In this document: one piece after another, positions 34,810 to 42,675 of the stretch
Position numbering within the stretch: the stretch's first letter is position 1
Layout: each line of letters starts with the position of its first letter
Origin: Rhodothermales bacterium
GTDB lineage: Bacteria > Bacteroidota > Rhodothermia > Rhodothermales > UBA10348
Length of the DNA: 54,301 nt
NCBI GenBank assembly: GCA_024711125.1
Contig: JANJTM010000060.1
Location: 1-54,301 of the forward strand
Direction of reading: 5' to 3'
Program-made: the position numbers and the translations under genes
The notes under the pieces: model-generated
Told to the model about the DNA's origin: nothing
Seen by the model: the letters and a program-made list of their open reading frames with translations, nothing else
Database searches by the model: none

Positions 34810-35232
34810 ATGAAACTGCGACTCTGCCTCGCCGCGCTTCTCCTTGTCGCGGCGTGTGACTCCAATACCGTCGAGCCGGACACCGGCGGCAACGGGGGCG
34901 GAGGAGGCGGAGGCGGCGGCGACGACGGCGTCTCGTTTTCGTCTGCGGTCCTGCCCATCTTCCAGTCCTCGTGCTCCGGTTCGGGGTGTCACGCGCCGGG
35001 CGGAACGAGCGGGGTGAACCTCTCGACCTGGGGCGACGTCACGGGTTCGGAGGGCGCGCAGTACGGAACGAGGGTCGTCGTGGCGGGCAGCGCAGCGGCG
35101 AGTCCGCTCGTGGAAAAGCTGGGCGCTTCACCCCGGTTCGGCTCGCGCATGCCGCTCGGCGCTTCTCCGCTTTCGAGCGCCCAGGTGACCACCATCCGGA
35201 CCTGGATCGATGAAGGCGCGAAAAACAACTGA
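34810..35232 (+). CDS. Lipoprotein with CxxxxCH haem-binding-like motif
   Basis: A 140-residue lipoprotein: MKLRLCLAALLLVAACDS with lipobox VAAC, then a threonine/glycine linker holding a nine-glycine run. The small cytochrome-c-like domain has LPIFQSSCSGSGCHAPGG, with C55 and C60-H61. This is a CxxxxCH motif with two more residues between the cysteines than classical CxxCH. SRMPLG at M114 is a possible axial methionine, and TIRTWIDEGA ends the domain as in Planctomycete-type cytochrome c domains. It overlaps the YceI gene by 23 bases. TACGTTGC at 34776-34783 could be the promoter box. Confidence 0.85.
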   Translation: MKLRLCLAALLLVAACDSNTVEPDTGGNGGGGGGGGGDDGVSFSSAVLPIFQSSCSGSGCHAPGGTSGVNLSTWGDVTGSEGAQYGTRVVVAGSAAASPLVEKLGASPRFGSRMPLGASPLSSAQVTTIRTWIDEGAKNN

Positions 35233-35773
35233 GCGCCTTCTCGTCCTCGCCACGCTGGCGGCGTTCGTTGCGCCCGCGTCGTACGCGCAGGTCTTCGCGA
35301 CCGAAAGCGGCCGGGCCGAGTTCACCTCGTCGGTGCCCCTGCACTCGTTCACCGGGACGAGCGACCGTCTCGTCGGACGTATCGACCTGGCCACCGACTC
35401 GGTCGACTTCTATCTCGACCTCGAGACGCTCGACACCGGGATCGGCAAGCGGGACAAGGACATGCGGAAGACGCTCGACACCGCGCGCTTCCCCTTCGCC
35501 GAGTTTCTCGGTCGCCTGGAGACACCGGTGAACCCGGCCGCCGCCGGGGCGCAACGCGTCCGTGTGCGGGGCACGTTCACCATCCACGGGGTCTCGCGCG
35601 CCCTGGTGGTCGACGGCACCCTCACCCGCGAGGGCACCGGACTGCGGCTCGAAGCGGCCTGGGAGCTTCGGCTCGACGAGTATGACATCGAGCCGCCGAG
35701 ACTCCTGATCGTCAAGGTCGATCCCGTGCAGAAGATCGCGATCCGCGCGCTCCTCAACCCTTCGCCCCGATGA
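35210..35773 (+). CDS. YceI-family periplasmic protein
   Basis: A 187-residue protein with a signal peptide (ending SYAQ) and a YceI lipocalin-like barrel: EFTSSVPLHSFTG at the N terminus, LVGRIDLATDSVDFYLDLETLDTG, the MRKTLDTARFPFAEF motif and GTFTIHGVSRALVVDG. YceI proteins bind isoprenoid or amphiphilic lipids in a hydrophobic pocket. It is the middle gene of a coupled operon, with its start inside the haem-type lipoprotein gene and its stop overlapping the next start by 4 bases. Confidence 0.95.
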   Translation: MKARKTTERLLVLATLAAFVAPASYAQVFATESGRAEFTSSVPLHSFTGTSDRLVGRIDLATDSVDFYLDLETLDTGIGKRDKDMRKTLDTARFPFAEFLGRLETPVNPAAAGAQRVRVRGTFTIHGVSRALVVDGTLTREGTGLRLEAAWELRLDEYDIEPPRLLIVKVDPVQKIAIRALLNPSPR

Positions 35774-36642
35774 ACGTCATGCCCCGCCTGCTGCCGGCCC
35801 TCGTCCTTGCCGTCCTGCTCGTCGCGCCCGCGTCCGCGCAGGTGGAACGTCGCCGCGCCGTGACCGGCGGCCCGGTCGAGGAGCTGTTCTGGGCCCCTAC
35901 GGTCATCTCGACCGCATCGGTGACCAACCTGCCCCGTGGGAACGCCAACTTCACCATCCTGCACTCCTTCGGCCCGGTGTCGGGCGGAATCGGCCAGCTC
36001 TGGGGCCTCGACGGTGCGGCGAACATCCGGTTCGGCCTCGACTACGGGATCAGCGACCGGGTTTCGGTCGGAATCGGTCGCTCGCGCCTCGACAAGGTGC
36101 TGGACTTCCGCACGAAAGTGAACGTGCTTCGCCAGACGACGGACGGCCGCGTGCCGCTGGAACTGGCGGTGAAGGGCGACCTCGGCATCACGACCGAGGA
36201 GAACGGTTTCGCGTTCGGCGACCGTATCTCGGGCCTCGTGTCGGTACTCGTCGCGCGCCGGGTGTCGGATCGGGTCTCGCTCCAGGTGACGCCCATGTGG
36301 TCGCACTTCAACGCGGTGGTGCCGTATTTCGTAGGGGGAGAGCGAATCGTGCCCGAGGCCGACCACGTCGCGATCGGGGTCGCCGGTCGCTATGTCCTCT
36401 CTGACCGGCTGGCGATCCTGGCCGAGTTCGTGCCCGTCGTCGGGTCGCGCACCGAGGGTACGAAGGACAATCTCGCGCTAGGCCTCGACATCGAGACGGG
36501 CGGGCACGTCTTCCAGCTCTTCGTCGCGACCTCGCACTGGTTGACGGAGCAGCACGCGATCGCCCGCAATACGGAGGACTTCTTCGCGGGCGATTTCCGG
36601 CTCGGGTTCAACGTGAACCGGGTGTTCGGGGTCGGGAAGTAG
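35770..36642 (+). CDS. DUF5777-family beta-barrel protein
   Basis: A 290-residue outer-membrane-type protein with a signal peptide (LLVAPASAQ). Family features are VEELFWAPTVISTASVTNLPRGNANFTILHSFG near the start, ANIRFGLDYGISDRVSVGIGRS, and the ending FRLGFNVNRVFGVG. The repeating strand pattern fits a 12- to 14-strand barrel. DUF5777 genes commonly sit beside YceI and cytochrome-like genes in Bacteroidota, and that is the arrangement here. Its transported or bound molecule is unknown. Confidence 0.92.
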   Translation: MNVMPRLLPALVLAVLLVAPASAQVERRRAVTGGPVEELFWAPTVISTASVTNLPRGNANFTILHSFGPVSGGIGQLWGLDGAANIRFGLDYGISDRVSVGIGRSRLDKVLDFRTKVNVLRQTTDGRVPLELAVKGDLGITTEENGFAFGDRISGLVSVLVARRVSDRVSLQVTPMWSHFNAVVPYFVGGERIVPEADHVAIGVAGRYVLSDRLAILAEFVPVVGSRTEGTKDNLALGLDIETGGHVFQLFVATSHWLTEQHAIARNTEDFFAGDFRLGFNVNRVFGVGK

Positions 36643-36654
36643 CGTCCTCGGCCG

Positions 36655-39111
36655 TCACCGCCTCGGCTTCGCCCGCGCCGTCGGCTCGGCCTCGAGCGGG
36701 TTCTCGGGCCACCAGTGCTTGGGATATCGCCCGCGCAGGTCCTTGCGCACGTCGAAATAGGCGTCCTTCCAGAAACTCGCGAGGTCGCGCGTGACCTGGA
36801 CCGGGCGGTGGGCCGGGCTCAGCAGGTGCAGGGTGAGCGGGACCCCGTCGACCGTCGGCGATTCGGTGAGGCCGAAGACCTCCTGGAGACGCACTGCGAG
36901 CACGGGGGCTTCGGGGTCGGAATAGTCGATCGGAATGCGGGAGCCGCTCGGCACCTCCACGTGGGTCGGGGCCCTGCGATCCAGTTCCCGCTGCCGCGCG
37001 TAATCGAGGCCCGAGAGCAGCACGGCCGTGAGATCGACGCGCGCAAGGTCGCTCCAGCGGGTCATGCCCGAAAGGAACGGGAGCAGGCGGTCGCCGTCGA
37101 CGAGCGCTGCGTCGCTTGCGTCGGGCCAGTCGGCGTGTCGCCGAGCCAGGAATACGAGCCGCTGCTGCAATTGCCGGGCCACCTTCGACCAGGGCAGTTG
37201 CGAAGTGCCGCGCTCGCGCACCGCCTCGAGCAGCGTTTTCGCAATGCTGTGGGGGTCCGGGTCGGGCCACGGGGCCGCGCGAAGCACCACCGCGCCGATG
37301 CGCACCTCGCGGACGGCCTCGACGCGTTCCGCGGCATCGTTCCAGCGCACCTCCTCTACCGTGCGCAGCCGCCCCGAAAGGGTCTTTTCGAGGTCTTCCC
37401 GGGTCGCCGGCGCGGCGCGGAAGATGCGCGGGCGCACGCCCGTTCCGCCCAGATCGGCCACGACGACGAAGGGCTCGTCGGCGAGGGGATCCGAGGGGTC
37501 GATCTCGGCATTGCGGCCGTTGGACAGGCGGAAGCGACCTTCCCCGATGCGCTGCGCTACCCGGTCGGGGTAGGCATGCGCCAGGAGGAAGCCGGCGGCG
37601 GCCGGGTCGCCGGGGCGGTCGGCGGCCCGCGCCTCGTTTCGAAGTCGGGCCGATTCGCGGCGCACGCGCTCGACGGCGCCTCGCGCAGGGCCGCCGGCGC
37701 GCAGGGCGTGCAGTTCGTCGCGCAGGTCCGATGCGCGTCGCCGGTCGGCGTCGCCCGCGCCCAGGACCGCGACGTCTTCGAGCAGGGCGGCGAGATCGCA
37801 GGCTGTCGCGGTGAGCGCCGCGGGGGCCGCAAGGATCATGTGGGCGAGTCTCGGATGGGCGGCGAACCGGGCCATGGCCCTCCCGTGGGCGGTGACCGCG
37901 CCTTCGTCGCCCAATGCCCCGAGATCCCGCAGCAATTCGGTGGCCTGCGTCCACGCCGGCGCGGGCGGCGGGTCCAGCCACCGCAGCGCGAGCGGATCCC
38001 GCACGCCCCATGCCGCGAGGTCGAGCGCGAGCGGGGCGAGGTCGGCCTTCGTGATCTCCGGGGCTGCGAACGCCGCGCGGTGGTCATGCTCGAAGCGCGT
38101 CCAGAGCCGGTGGCACCGGCCGCGTCCCAGGCGCCCCGCGCGGCCGCGGCGCTGGTCGGCCGACGCGACCGGGCAGGGCACGGTGACGAGGCGGGTCATT
38201 CCGCTCGCCGGCGAGAATTCGGGCTCGCGCGCCAGCCCGGAGTCGACGACGACGCGAACGCCTTCGATCGTGAGGCTGGTCTCCGCGATGTCGGTGGCGA
38301 GCACGACCTTCCGCCGCCCGGCCGGAGACGGTGCGATCGCGGCGTCCTGTTCCTCGGCGGTCAGCGCGCCGTAGAGCGGGCGCACGTCGATGTGCGGCGG
38401 CAGGCCCGCCAGGAGATCGGCCGCGCGGCGGATCTCGGCCTGTCCCGGCAGGAAGACCAGGAAGTCACCCTCGGTTTCGCCGAGGAGGCGACGCACGACC
38501 GACGCCGCGGCGGCCTCGATGCGCTCGCGCGGCGCATGGGCCTCCCACGTGGTGTCGACGTCGAACATACGCCCCTCGCTGCGCGCGATACGGGCCCCTC
38601 CCAGGAGGGCCGAGACCGGATCGGCGGCGAGCGTGGCCGACATCACGACCAGGCGAAGGTCTTCGCGGAACGCTTCTCGTGCGTCGAGCGCGAGCGCGAG
38701 CCCGAGATCGGCCTGCAGGGAGCGCTCGTGGAACTCATCGAAGACCAGGCACCCGACGCCCTCCAGCGCCGGGTCGTCCTGCAGCATCCGGACCAGCACG
38801 CCCTCGGTGACGACCTCGAGCCTCGTGCGCGACGAGACCCGCGTGTCGTCCCGCATGCGCCATCCTACCGTCTGCCCCACCGCCTCGCCCATCGCGCGCG
38901 CCATGAAGCGCGCGGCGGCACGCGCGGCGAGCCGTCGCGGCTCGAGCAGCACGAGCCGCTTTCCGACCATCCACGGCTCCTCCAGCAGGGCGGGCGGAAT
39001 GCGGGTGGTCTTGCCGGCGCCGGGCGGCGCGTGCACGACGACGTCGGTTCCGGAGCGCAGGGCGTCGCGAATGGCGGGCAGCGCCGAGTCGACGGGAAGA
39101 GGGAGGGACAC
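36655..39111 (-). CDS. hrpB: ATP-dependent helicase HrpB
   Basis: An 818-residue DEAH-type helicase of the HrpB family, normal length. Walker A is APPGAGKTT (28-36), the DEAH-box variant is FDEFHERS, and MSATL, TDIAETSLTI and QRRGRAGR are motifs III, V and VI. The C-terminal HrpB domain includes SGSRIPIDYSDPEAPVLAVRLQEVFGL and ends near KHWWPENP. The start is read from the GTG at 39111 (VSLPLPVDSALPAI). The longer open frame upstream runs through the hairpin repeats and encodes a repetitive peptide that is not part of HrpB. The physiological role of HrpB is not settled. Confidence 0.94.
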   Translation of the reverse strand: MSLPLPVDSALPAIRDALRSGTDVVVHAPPGAGKTTRIPPALLEEPWMVGKRLVLLEPRRLAARAAARFMARAMGEAVGQTVGWRMRDDTRVSSRTRLEVVTEGVLVRMLQDDPALEGVGCLVFDEFHERSLQADLGLALALDAREAFREDLRLVVMSATLAADPVSALLGGARIARSEGRMFDVDTTWEAHAPRERIEAAAASVVRRLLGETEGDFLVFLPGQAEIRRAADLLAGLPPHIDVRPLYGALTAEEQDAAIAPSPAGRRKVVLATDIAETSLTIEGVRVVVDSGLAREPEFSPASGMTRLVTVPCPVASADQRRGRAGRLGRGRCHRLWTRFEHDHRAAFAAPEITKADLAPLALDLAAWGVRDPLALRWLDPPPAPAWTQATELLRDLGALGDEGAVTAHGRAMARFAAHPRLAHMILAAPAALTATACDLAALLEDVAVLGAGDADRRRASDLRDELHALRAGGPARGAVERVRRESARLRNEARAADRPGDPAAAGFLLAHAYPDRVAQRIGEGRFRLSNGRNAEIDPSDPLADEPFVVVADLGGTGVRPRIFRAAPATREDLEKTLSGRLRTVEEVRWNDAAERVEAVREVRIGAVVLRAAPWPDPDPHSIAKTLLEAVRERGTSQLPWSKVARQLQQRLVFLARRHADWPDASDAALVDGDRLLPFLSGMTRWSDLARVDLTAVLLSGLDYARQRELDRRAPTHVEVPSGSRIPIDYSDPEAPVLAVRLQEVFGLTESPTVDGVPLTLHLLSPAHRPVQVTRDLASFWKDAYFDVRKDLRGRYPKHWWPENPLEAEPTARAKPRR

Positions 39112-39320
39112 GGGGGTTCTTCTCAGGCCCGGAGCATCAGGTGGTGGGGAACGTCCGGGCCATTTCGGGCGCTCTGACCACGGCGTCCATTCGGATTGCA
39201 GTCGTTCGGCTCGGGCGGGAGGGTGGTCATCGGTGCACGGCGGTATGGCTTGCGCCGTCCCCGTACGGCTTCCACTTCGACATCGAATTCCGCCCGCGTT
39301 TTCCTCCGGATCGGGCCGCC

Positions 39321-39432
39321 AAGTGGAATTATCGCCCCCGATTCCACTTCCGGGCCCGAAAAATCGACGCGGAAGTGGAATAATCGCCCCGATTCCACTT
39401 CCGGGTCCGAAAAACCGACGCGGAAGTGGAAT
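39321..39432. repeat. Tandem 51/52-base repeats forming interchangeable hairpins
   Basis: The unit AAGTGGAAT(T/A)ATCGCCCC... begins at 39321, 39373 and 39424, giving spacings of 52 and 51 bases; the third copy is cut short. Each full junction gives a perfect 12-bp stem ATTCCACTTCCG/CGGAAGTGGAAT with a 17-base loop (39341-39352 with 39370-39381, and 39392-39403 with 39421-39432). The middle arms can also pair with each other (39370-39381 with 39392-39403, 10-base loop). It lies between the glycoside hydrolase stop and the hrpB start, in a 419-base gap that otherwise shows no gene. Confidence 0.9.
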
Positions 39433-39530
39433 ATCGGCCATGTTTTCCACTACACCCCCCGGCGGCACGGCGAAATGATGCGACCGGCCATCGACGCTGA
39501 CCCGCCGAAGGGAGTGTGATCATCCCCTGG

Positions 39531-42113
39531 TCACGGGCTCGGCGGGAATTCGCGATCCGGGACGAGTTCCACCGATTCGACCTCGAAACCGTGGGTTCCG
39601 TCCCGTTCCTCTGGCGCGAAATGCTCTCGCCCGACCGCGAATTGCACGCCGTCGAGGGTCGCCAGGTCGGGCGCTGCGGCGTCGCCTGAAGCCCTGAACC
39701 GGTAGGGCGGAAACGCCGGGTACGGCCGCGGCAAAAGGAACAGGTCGCTGCGGCGTAGCGAGGCCACCGGGATCTCGTAGGTTTTCCACTCGGGTGTCGT
39801 GTCCACGACCGCGCTCCAGGCCGACCCGTCGGCGAGCGTGATCGCGACTTCCAGTCGGTCGCGCTCGCGCCCGGCCGAACGCGCCACGACGCGCAGCACG
39901 GCCTCCGGACCGAACGCGGCCAGGCGCCCGAGTGGGGGCCCGGAAAGATGGGCGCGCGCGGCGAAATGGTGCGGCTCCGGCCCGAAATCGGGCACCTCGG
40001 CGCGGAAGGCGAGGTCGCCCGCCGTGCGGCCCTCCACGACGTCCGACCGGAACCGCACGTAGGCGAACCACGACGGAAGGAGCATCCGGTGACGGTCGCG
40101 CGCGGCGTCGAAAAGTGCCAGCGGGTGTCGGGCCTCGACGACGGGCACCGTGAACGTGCCCTGCCCGGTGAAGTCCCAGTCCCACGGCACGCCCGGGGCG
40201 CCGCCGGGAAAACTCGTCGCGCGTCCGCCTGCGAAGACCGTCACGCGGTATTCGGCGAGGCCCGGGCGCCGCGCGGGCAGCTCCCCGGTGTACACGGGCC
40301 CGCCCGACGAAGCGAGCCGCACGGGCGGCATCCAGCCTCCGGGTCCCTGGCCGCCGACGAAGAACACCACGACCGAGTCGGGGCGCTCGGCCGACGAGAC
40401 GGTTACGCGGACCGGCGTCGGGCGGCCGGATTCGGCCTCGGCGGGAGGCGTGTGCACGATGCGCGGCGCCCCGGCAGTGGCCGCGGGAGCATGGAATTCG
40501 GCGCGCACGTCGGACGGCTTGGCGACACCCGGGCGCGTCAGCAGGTATACGCCCGGTCGAACGGCGAACGCTCCGCCCTCGACGCGCGGGATGTGCCCGT
40601 TGCCCTCGTCGACGGGCGCGGCCGAGAATTCGGGGCCGAGGTCCGGCAGGTCGATGGTCATCGGCCGTTCCGCCCACTGGATCTCGACGGCGCGGCGGTC
40701 GAGGCTGCCGCGCGTGAAGGGATCCTCGACCCACACGGCGTCGGGATAGACCTCCAGGCGCCACGCTCCGGGAGCCAGACGGTCCAGGAAATAGGCCCCC
40801 GTTCCGGCGTAGCGCACAACAGGCGAGGAGCCGACTCCGGCGACGTGGCGCAGGGCGCCGCGGTCCACCGGCTCGGTGGCGGTCGTGTTCGAATGGTAGA
40901 AAAGCGTGTCGGCCGACATTTCCGACAGATCCTCCCCGTACGAAACGCGGAAAACGGCCCCGCCCGCCTCGAACCGCGCGCTGGCCGGGTAGGCCGGAAA
41001 CGAAGCCCGCCGCGGTACGCGGCGGAAGGCCTCGGCCGCGATCAGGAGGCTGATCGCCTTTCCCGGCGCATGCACCAGGTTCACGAAGTGCGTCTGGTAC
41101 TCCGTGTTGTAGGCCGCCATCGCCATCGGGTCGTAGGCGAACTGGGCCGCGATCTGCACGCCCGCGCCGCGGAAGCTGCGCGTCATCGCGGGGTACATAT
41201 GGGAGCCCGCGACATCGGCCGCGTCGAACTCGTAGACGAGGCGGGCCTTCTTTTCGCAGCCCGGAAAGGCGTCGAAAGGCGTCGGGTAGCGGTCCACGTT
41301 GGGCAGCATGTTTCCGCCCAGGGAGCGGCCACGAACCAGCGACGTCGGGTACCACTGCATCGTGACACCCTGCACCGACGACGCGCACACGGCGCGCCCG
41401 TGACCCGGGGTGTACGTCTCGGCGATGTTGTAGAACAGCGGTTTCGTCCACCCGGCCCGGCGCGCGACGCGCACCAGGCGGTCGATGTAGCCGCGCGTGA
41501 CGGTCGTGTCCGGGTGGTTCGGCTCGTTCACGAACTCCAGCGCGACCACGGCCGGGTCGTCCTTGTAGGCGAGTCCGCGGTACGGGTTGACGTGCCGCAC
41601 CCACTGGTCGAAGTACCGCTCCTGCGCGGCAAGTGCGGCCGGGTTGAACGCCAGGTCGGTCTTGGAAAAGGGGTCGATCCATGATCCGGTGTCCTTTGCC
41701 GGCTCGGGATAGCCGGTGGGCCACCAGGCCACCGGGGTCAGCACCGTGCGGATGCCCCGCTCGGCGAGGCGCGCCACGAGGTAGTCGTAGAGGTCGAGGT
41801 GGTCGTTCGAGAGCAGGTTTCCGAGCGAATCCGACACTTCCCGTTCCCAGACGTGCACGCGGAAGACGTCGAATCCGAGCCGGTCGAAGTGGGCCACGTC
41901 GGCGTCGATGGCGGCCTTGCGGTCGACGCCGAGCCGCCCGTGGGCCCGGTAGGCGTGGGCGAAGGGCGTCGTGTAGTTCACGCCGAAGAGGGCCACCTCT
42001 TCGCGGCTGTCGGTCCAGCGCAGCACGCCCCGGTCGTCGACCCAGGTCGGATCCTGCGCGGCGGCGGCGGACACGGCGGCGATGGACAGGAGCGCAGGGA
42101 GAAGGACACGCAT
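39531..42113 (-). CDS. Secreted GH5-like (clan GH-A) glycoside hydrolase with beta-rich C-terminal domains
   Basis: An 860-residue exported protein (signal MRVLLPALLSIAAVSAAAAQ). The N-terminal 400 or so residues form a clan GH-A TIM barrel. LFGVNYTTPF and DVFRVHVWEREV are early strands, ALEFVNEPNH holds the acid/base Glu (E197), and VYEFDAADVAGSHMYPAM holds a possible nucleophile (E295). The remaining 450 residues have Ig-like (PAEAESGRPTPVRVTVSSAERPD) and carbohydrate-binding-like stretches near the end. The substrate is probably a plant or algal beta-glycan, but this is inference. A perfect TAGTTTTG box lies 23 bases upstream. Confidence 0.85.
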   Translation of the reverse strand: MRVLLPALLSIAAVSAAAAQDPTWVDDRGVLRWTDSREEVALFGVNYTTPFAHAYRAHGRLGVDRKAAIDADVAHFDRLGFDVFRVHVWEREVSDSLGNLLSNDHLDLYDYLVARLAERGIRTVLTPVAWWPTGYPEPAKDTGSWIDPFSKTDLAFNPAALAAQERYFDQWVRHVNPYRGLAYKDDPAVVALEFVNEPNHPDTTVTRGYIDRLVRVARRAGWTKPLFYNIAETYTPGHGRAVCASSVQGVTMQWYPTSLVRGRSLGGNMLPNVDRYPTPFDAFPGCEKKARLVYEFDAADVAGSHMYPAMTRSFRGAGVQIAAQFAYDPMAMAAYNTEYQTHFVNLVHAPGKAISLLIAAEAFRRVPRRASFPAYPASARFEAGGAVFRVSYGEDLSEMSADTLFYHSNTTATEPVDRGALRHVAGVGSSPVVRYAGTGAYFLDRLAPGAWRLEVYPDAVWVEDPFTRGSLDRRAVEIQWAERPMTIDLPDLGPEFSAAPVDEGNGHIPRVEGGAFAVRPGVYLLTRPGVAKPSDVRAEFHAPAATAGAPRIVHTPPAEAESGRPTPVRVTVSSAERPDSVVVFFVGGQGPGGWMPPVRLASSGGPVYTGELPARRPGLAEYRVTVFAGGRATSFPGGAPGVPWDWDFTGQGTFTVPVVEARHPLALFDAARDRHRMLLPSWFAYVRFRSDVVEGRTAGDLAFRAEVPDFGPEPHHFAARAHLSGPPLGRLAAFGPEAVLRVVARSAGRERDRLEVAITLADGSAWSAVVDTTPEWKTYEIPVASLRRSDLFLLPRPYPAFPPYRFRASGDAAAPDLATLDGVQFAVGREHFAPEERDGTHGFEVESVELVPDREFPPSP

Positions 42114-42136
42114 GGCCTGACGGTATTACCTTTCGT

Positions 42137-42144
42137 CAAAACTA
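42137..42144 (-). promoter_or_regulatory. Bacteroidota-type -7 box TAGTTTTG of the glycoside hydrolase gene
   Basis: TAGTTTTG on the minus strand fits TAnnTTTG exactly and lies 23 bases upstream of the ATG at 42113. A -33 TTG was not clear. Confidence 0.5.
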
Positions 42145-42224
42145 CGCGTCGGCCGATCTCCGGGACAGCGGTGCCGCACGGGCGCCGGTCAGACCGGGGT
42201 GTGAAGACGGCCGGCATCGCACCC

Positions 42225-42458
42225 ATGCCTGCCTACGACTACAAATGCCGCTCCTGCGGCGCACCGTTCGAAGTCCGGCGCACCGTCGCCGAGCATACCG
42301 CCGGCACGGCGGTTTCCTGTCCCCTCTGCGAGTCGAGGGACACCGAGCGGGTGTTCACTCCGATCGCCATCGGTGCAGCTTCGGGAGGCGGCGCGTCCCG
42401 CGAGTCCATGCCGACCGGGCCGTCGTGCGGACCCGGTTGCGGCTGCCATTCGAACTGA
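42225..42458 (+). CDS. FmdB-type zinc-ribbon protein
   Basis: A 77-residue protein: MPAYDYKCRSCGAPFEVRR and VSCPLCESRDTERVFTP give two CxxC pairs of a zinc ribbon (C8/C11 and C32/C35), the FmdB/CxxC_CXXC_SSSS family pattern. A glycine/serine tail ends in GPGCGCHSN. The family is named after a putative formamidase regulator, but most members have no tested function. It is divergent from the glycoside hydrolase gene, with about 110 bases between starts. Confidence 0.93.
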   Translation: MPAYDYKCRSCGAPFEVRRTVAEHTAGTAVSCPLCESRDTERVFTPIAIGAASGGGASRESMPTGPSCGPGCGCHSN

Positions 42459-42675
42459 ACGACAGGCCGCGCACCCGCCCGGCACCGGCCGGCCGATCGA
42501 CGAGGTATCGCGGGGCCGGTGCTTGAGGCCGCCCTGCCCGCGGCGGGCACAAATCGCGCTCGGGGCGTGACCCTTTGCCGGGCATGCCGTACCATGCGCC
42601 AGCTTTCGTGGAGCGCCCGGACCCCCGGCGCACGGGAGCGTCGCGACCCCCGGAACCAGCCAGCCCTTCGGCCTG

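Noticed and set aside
39112-39468. In-frame upstream extension of hrpB containing a repeated FFGPGSGIG peptide
   Set aside because: The repeats come from the hairpin array in DNA, and the helicase homology begins at the GTG at 39111.
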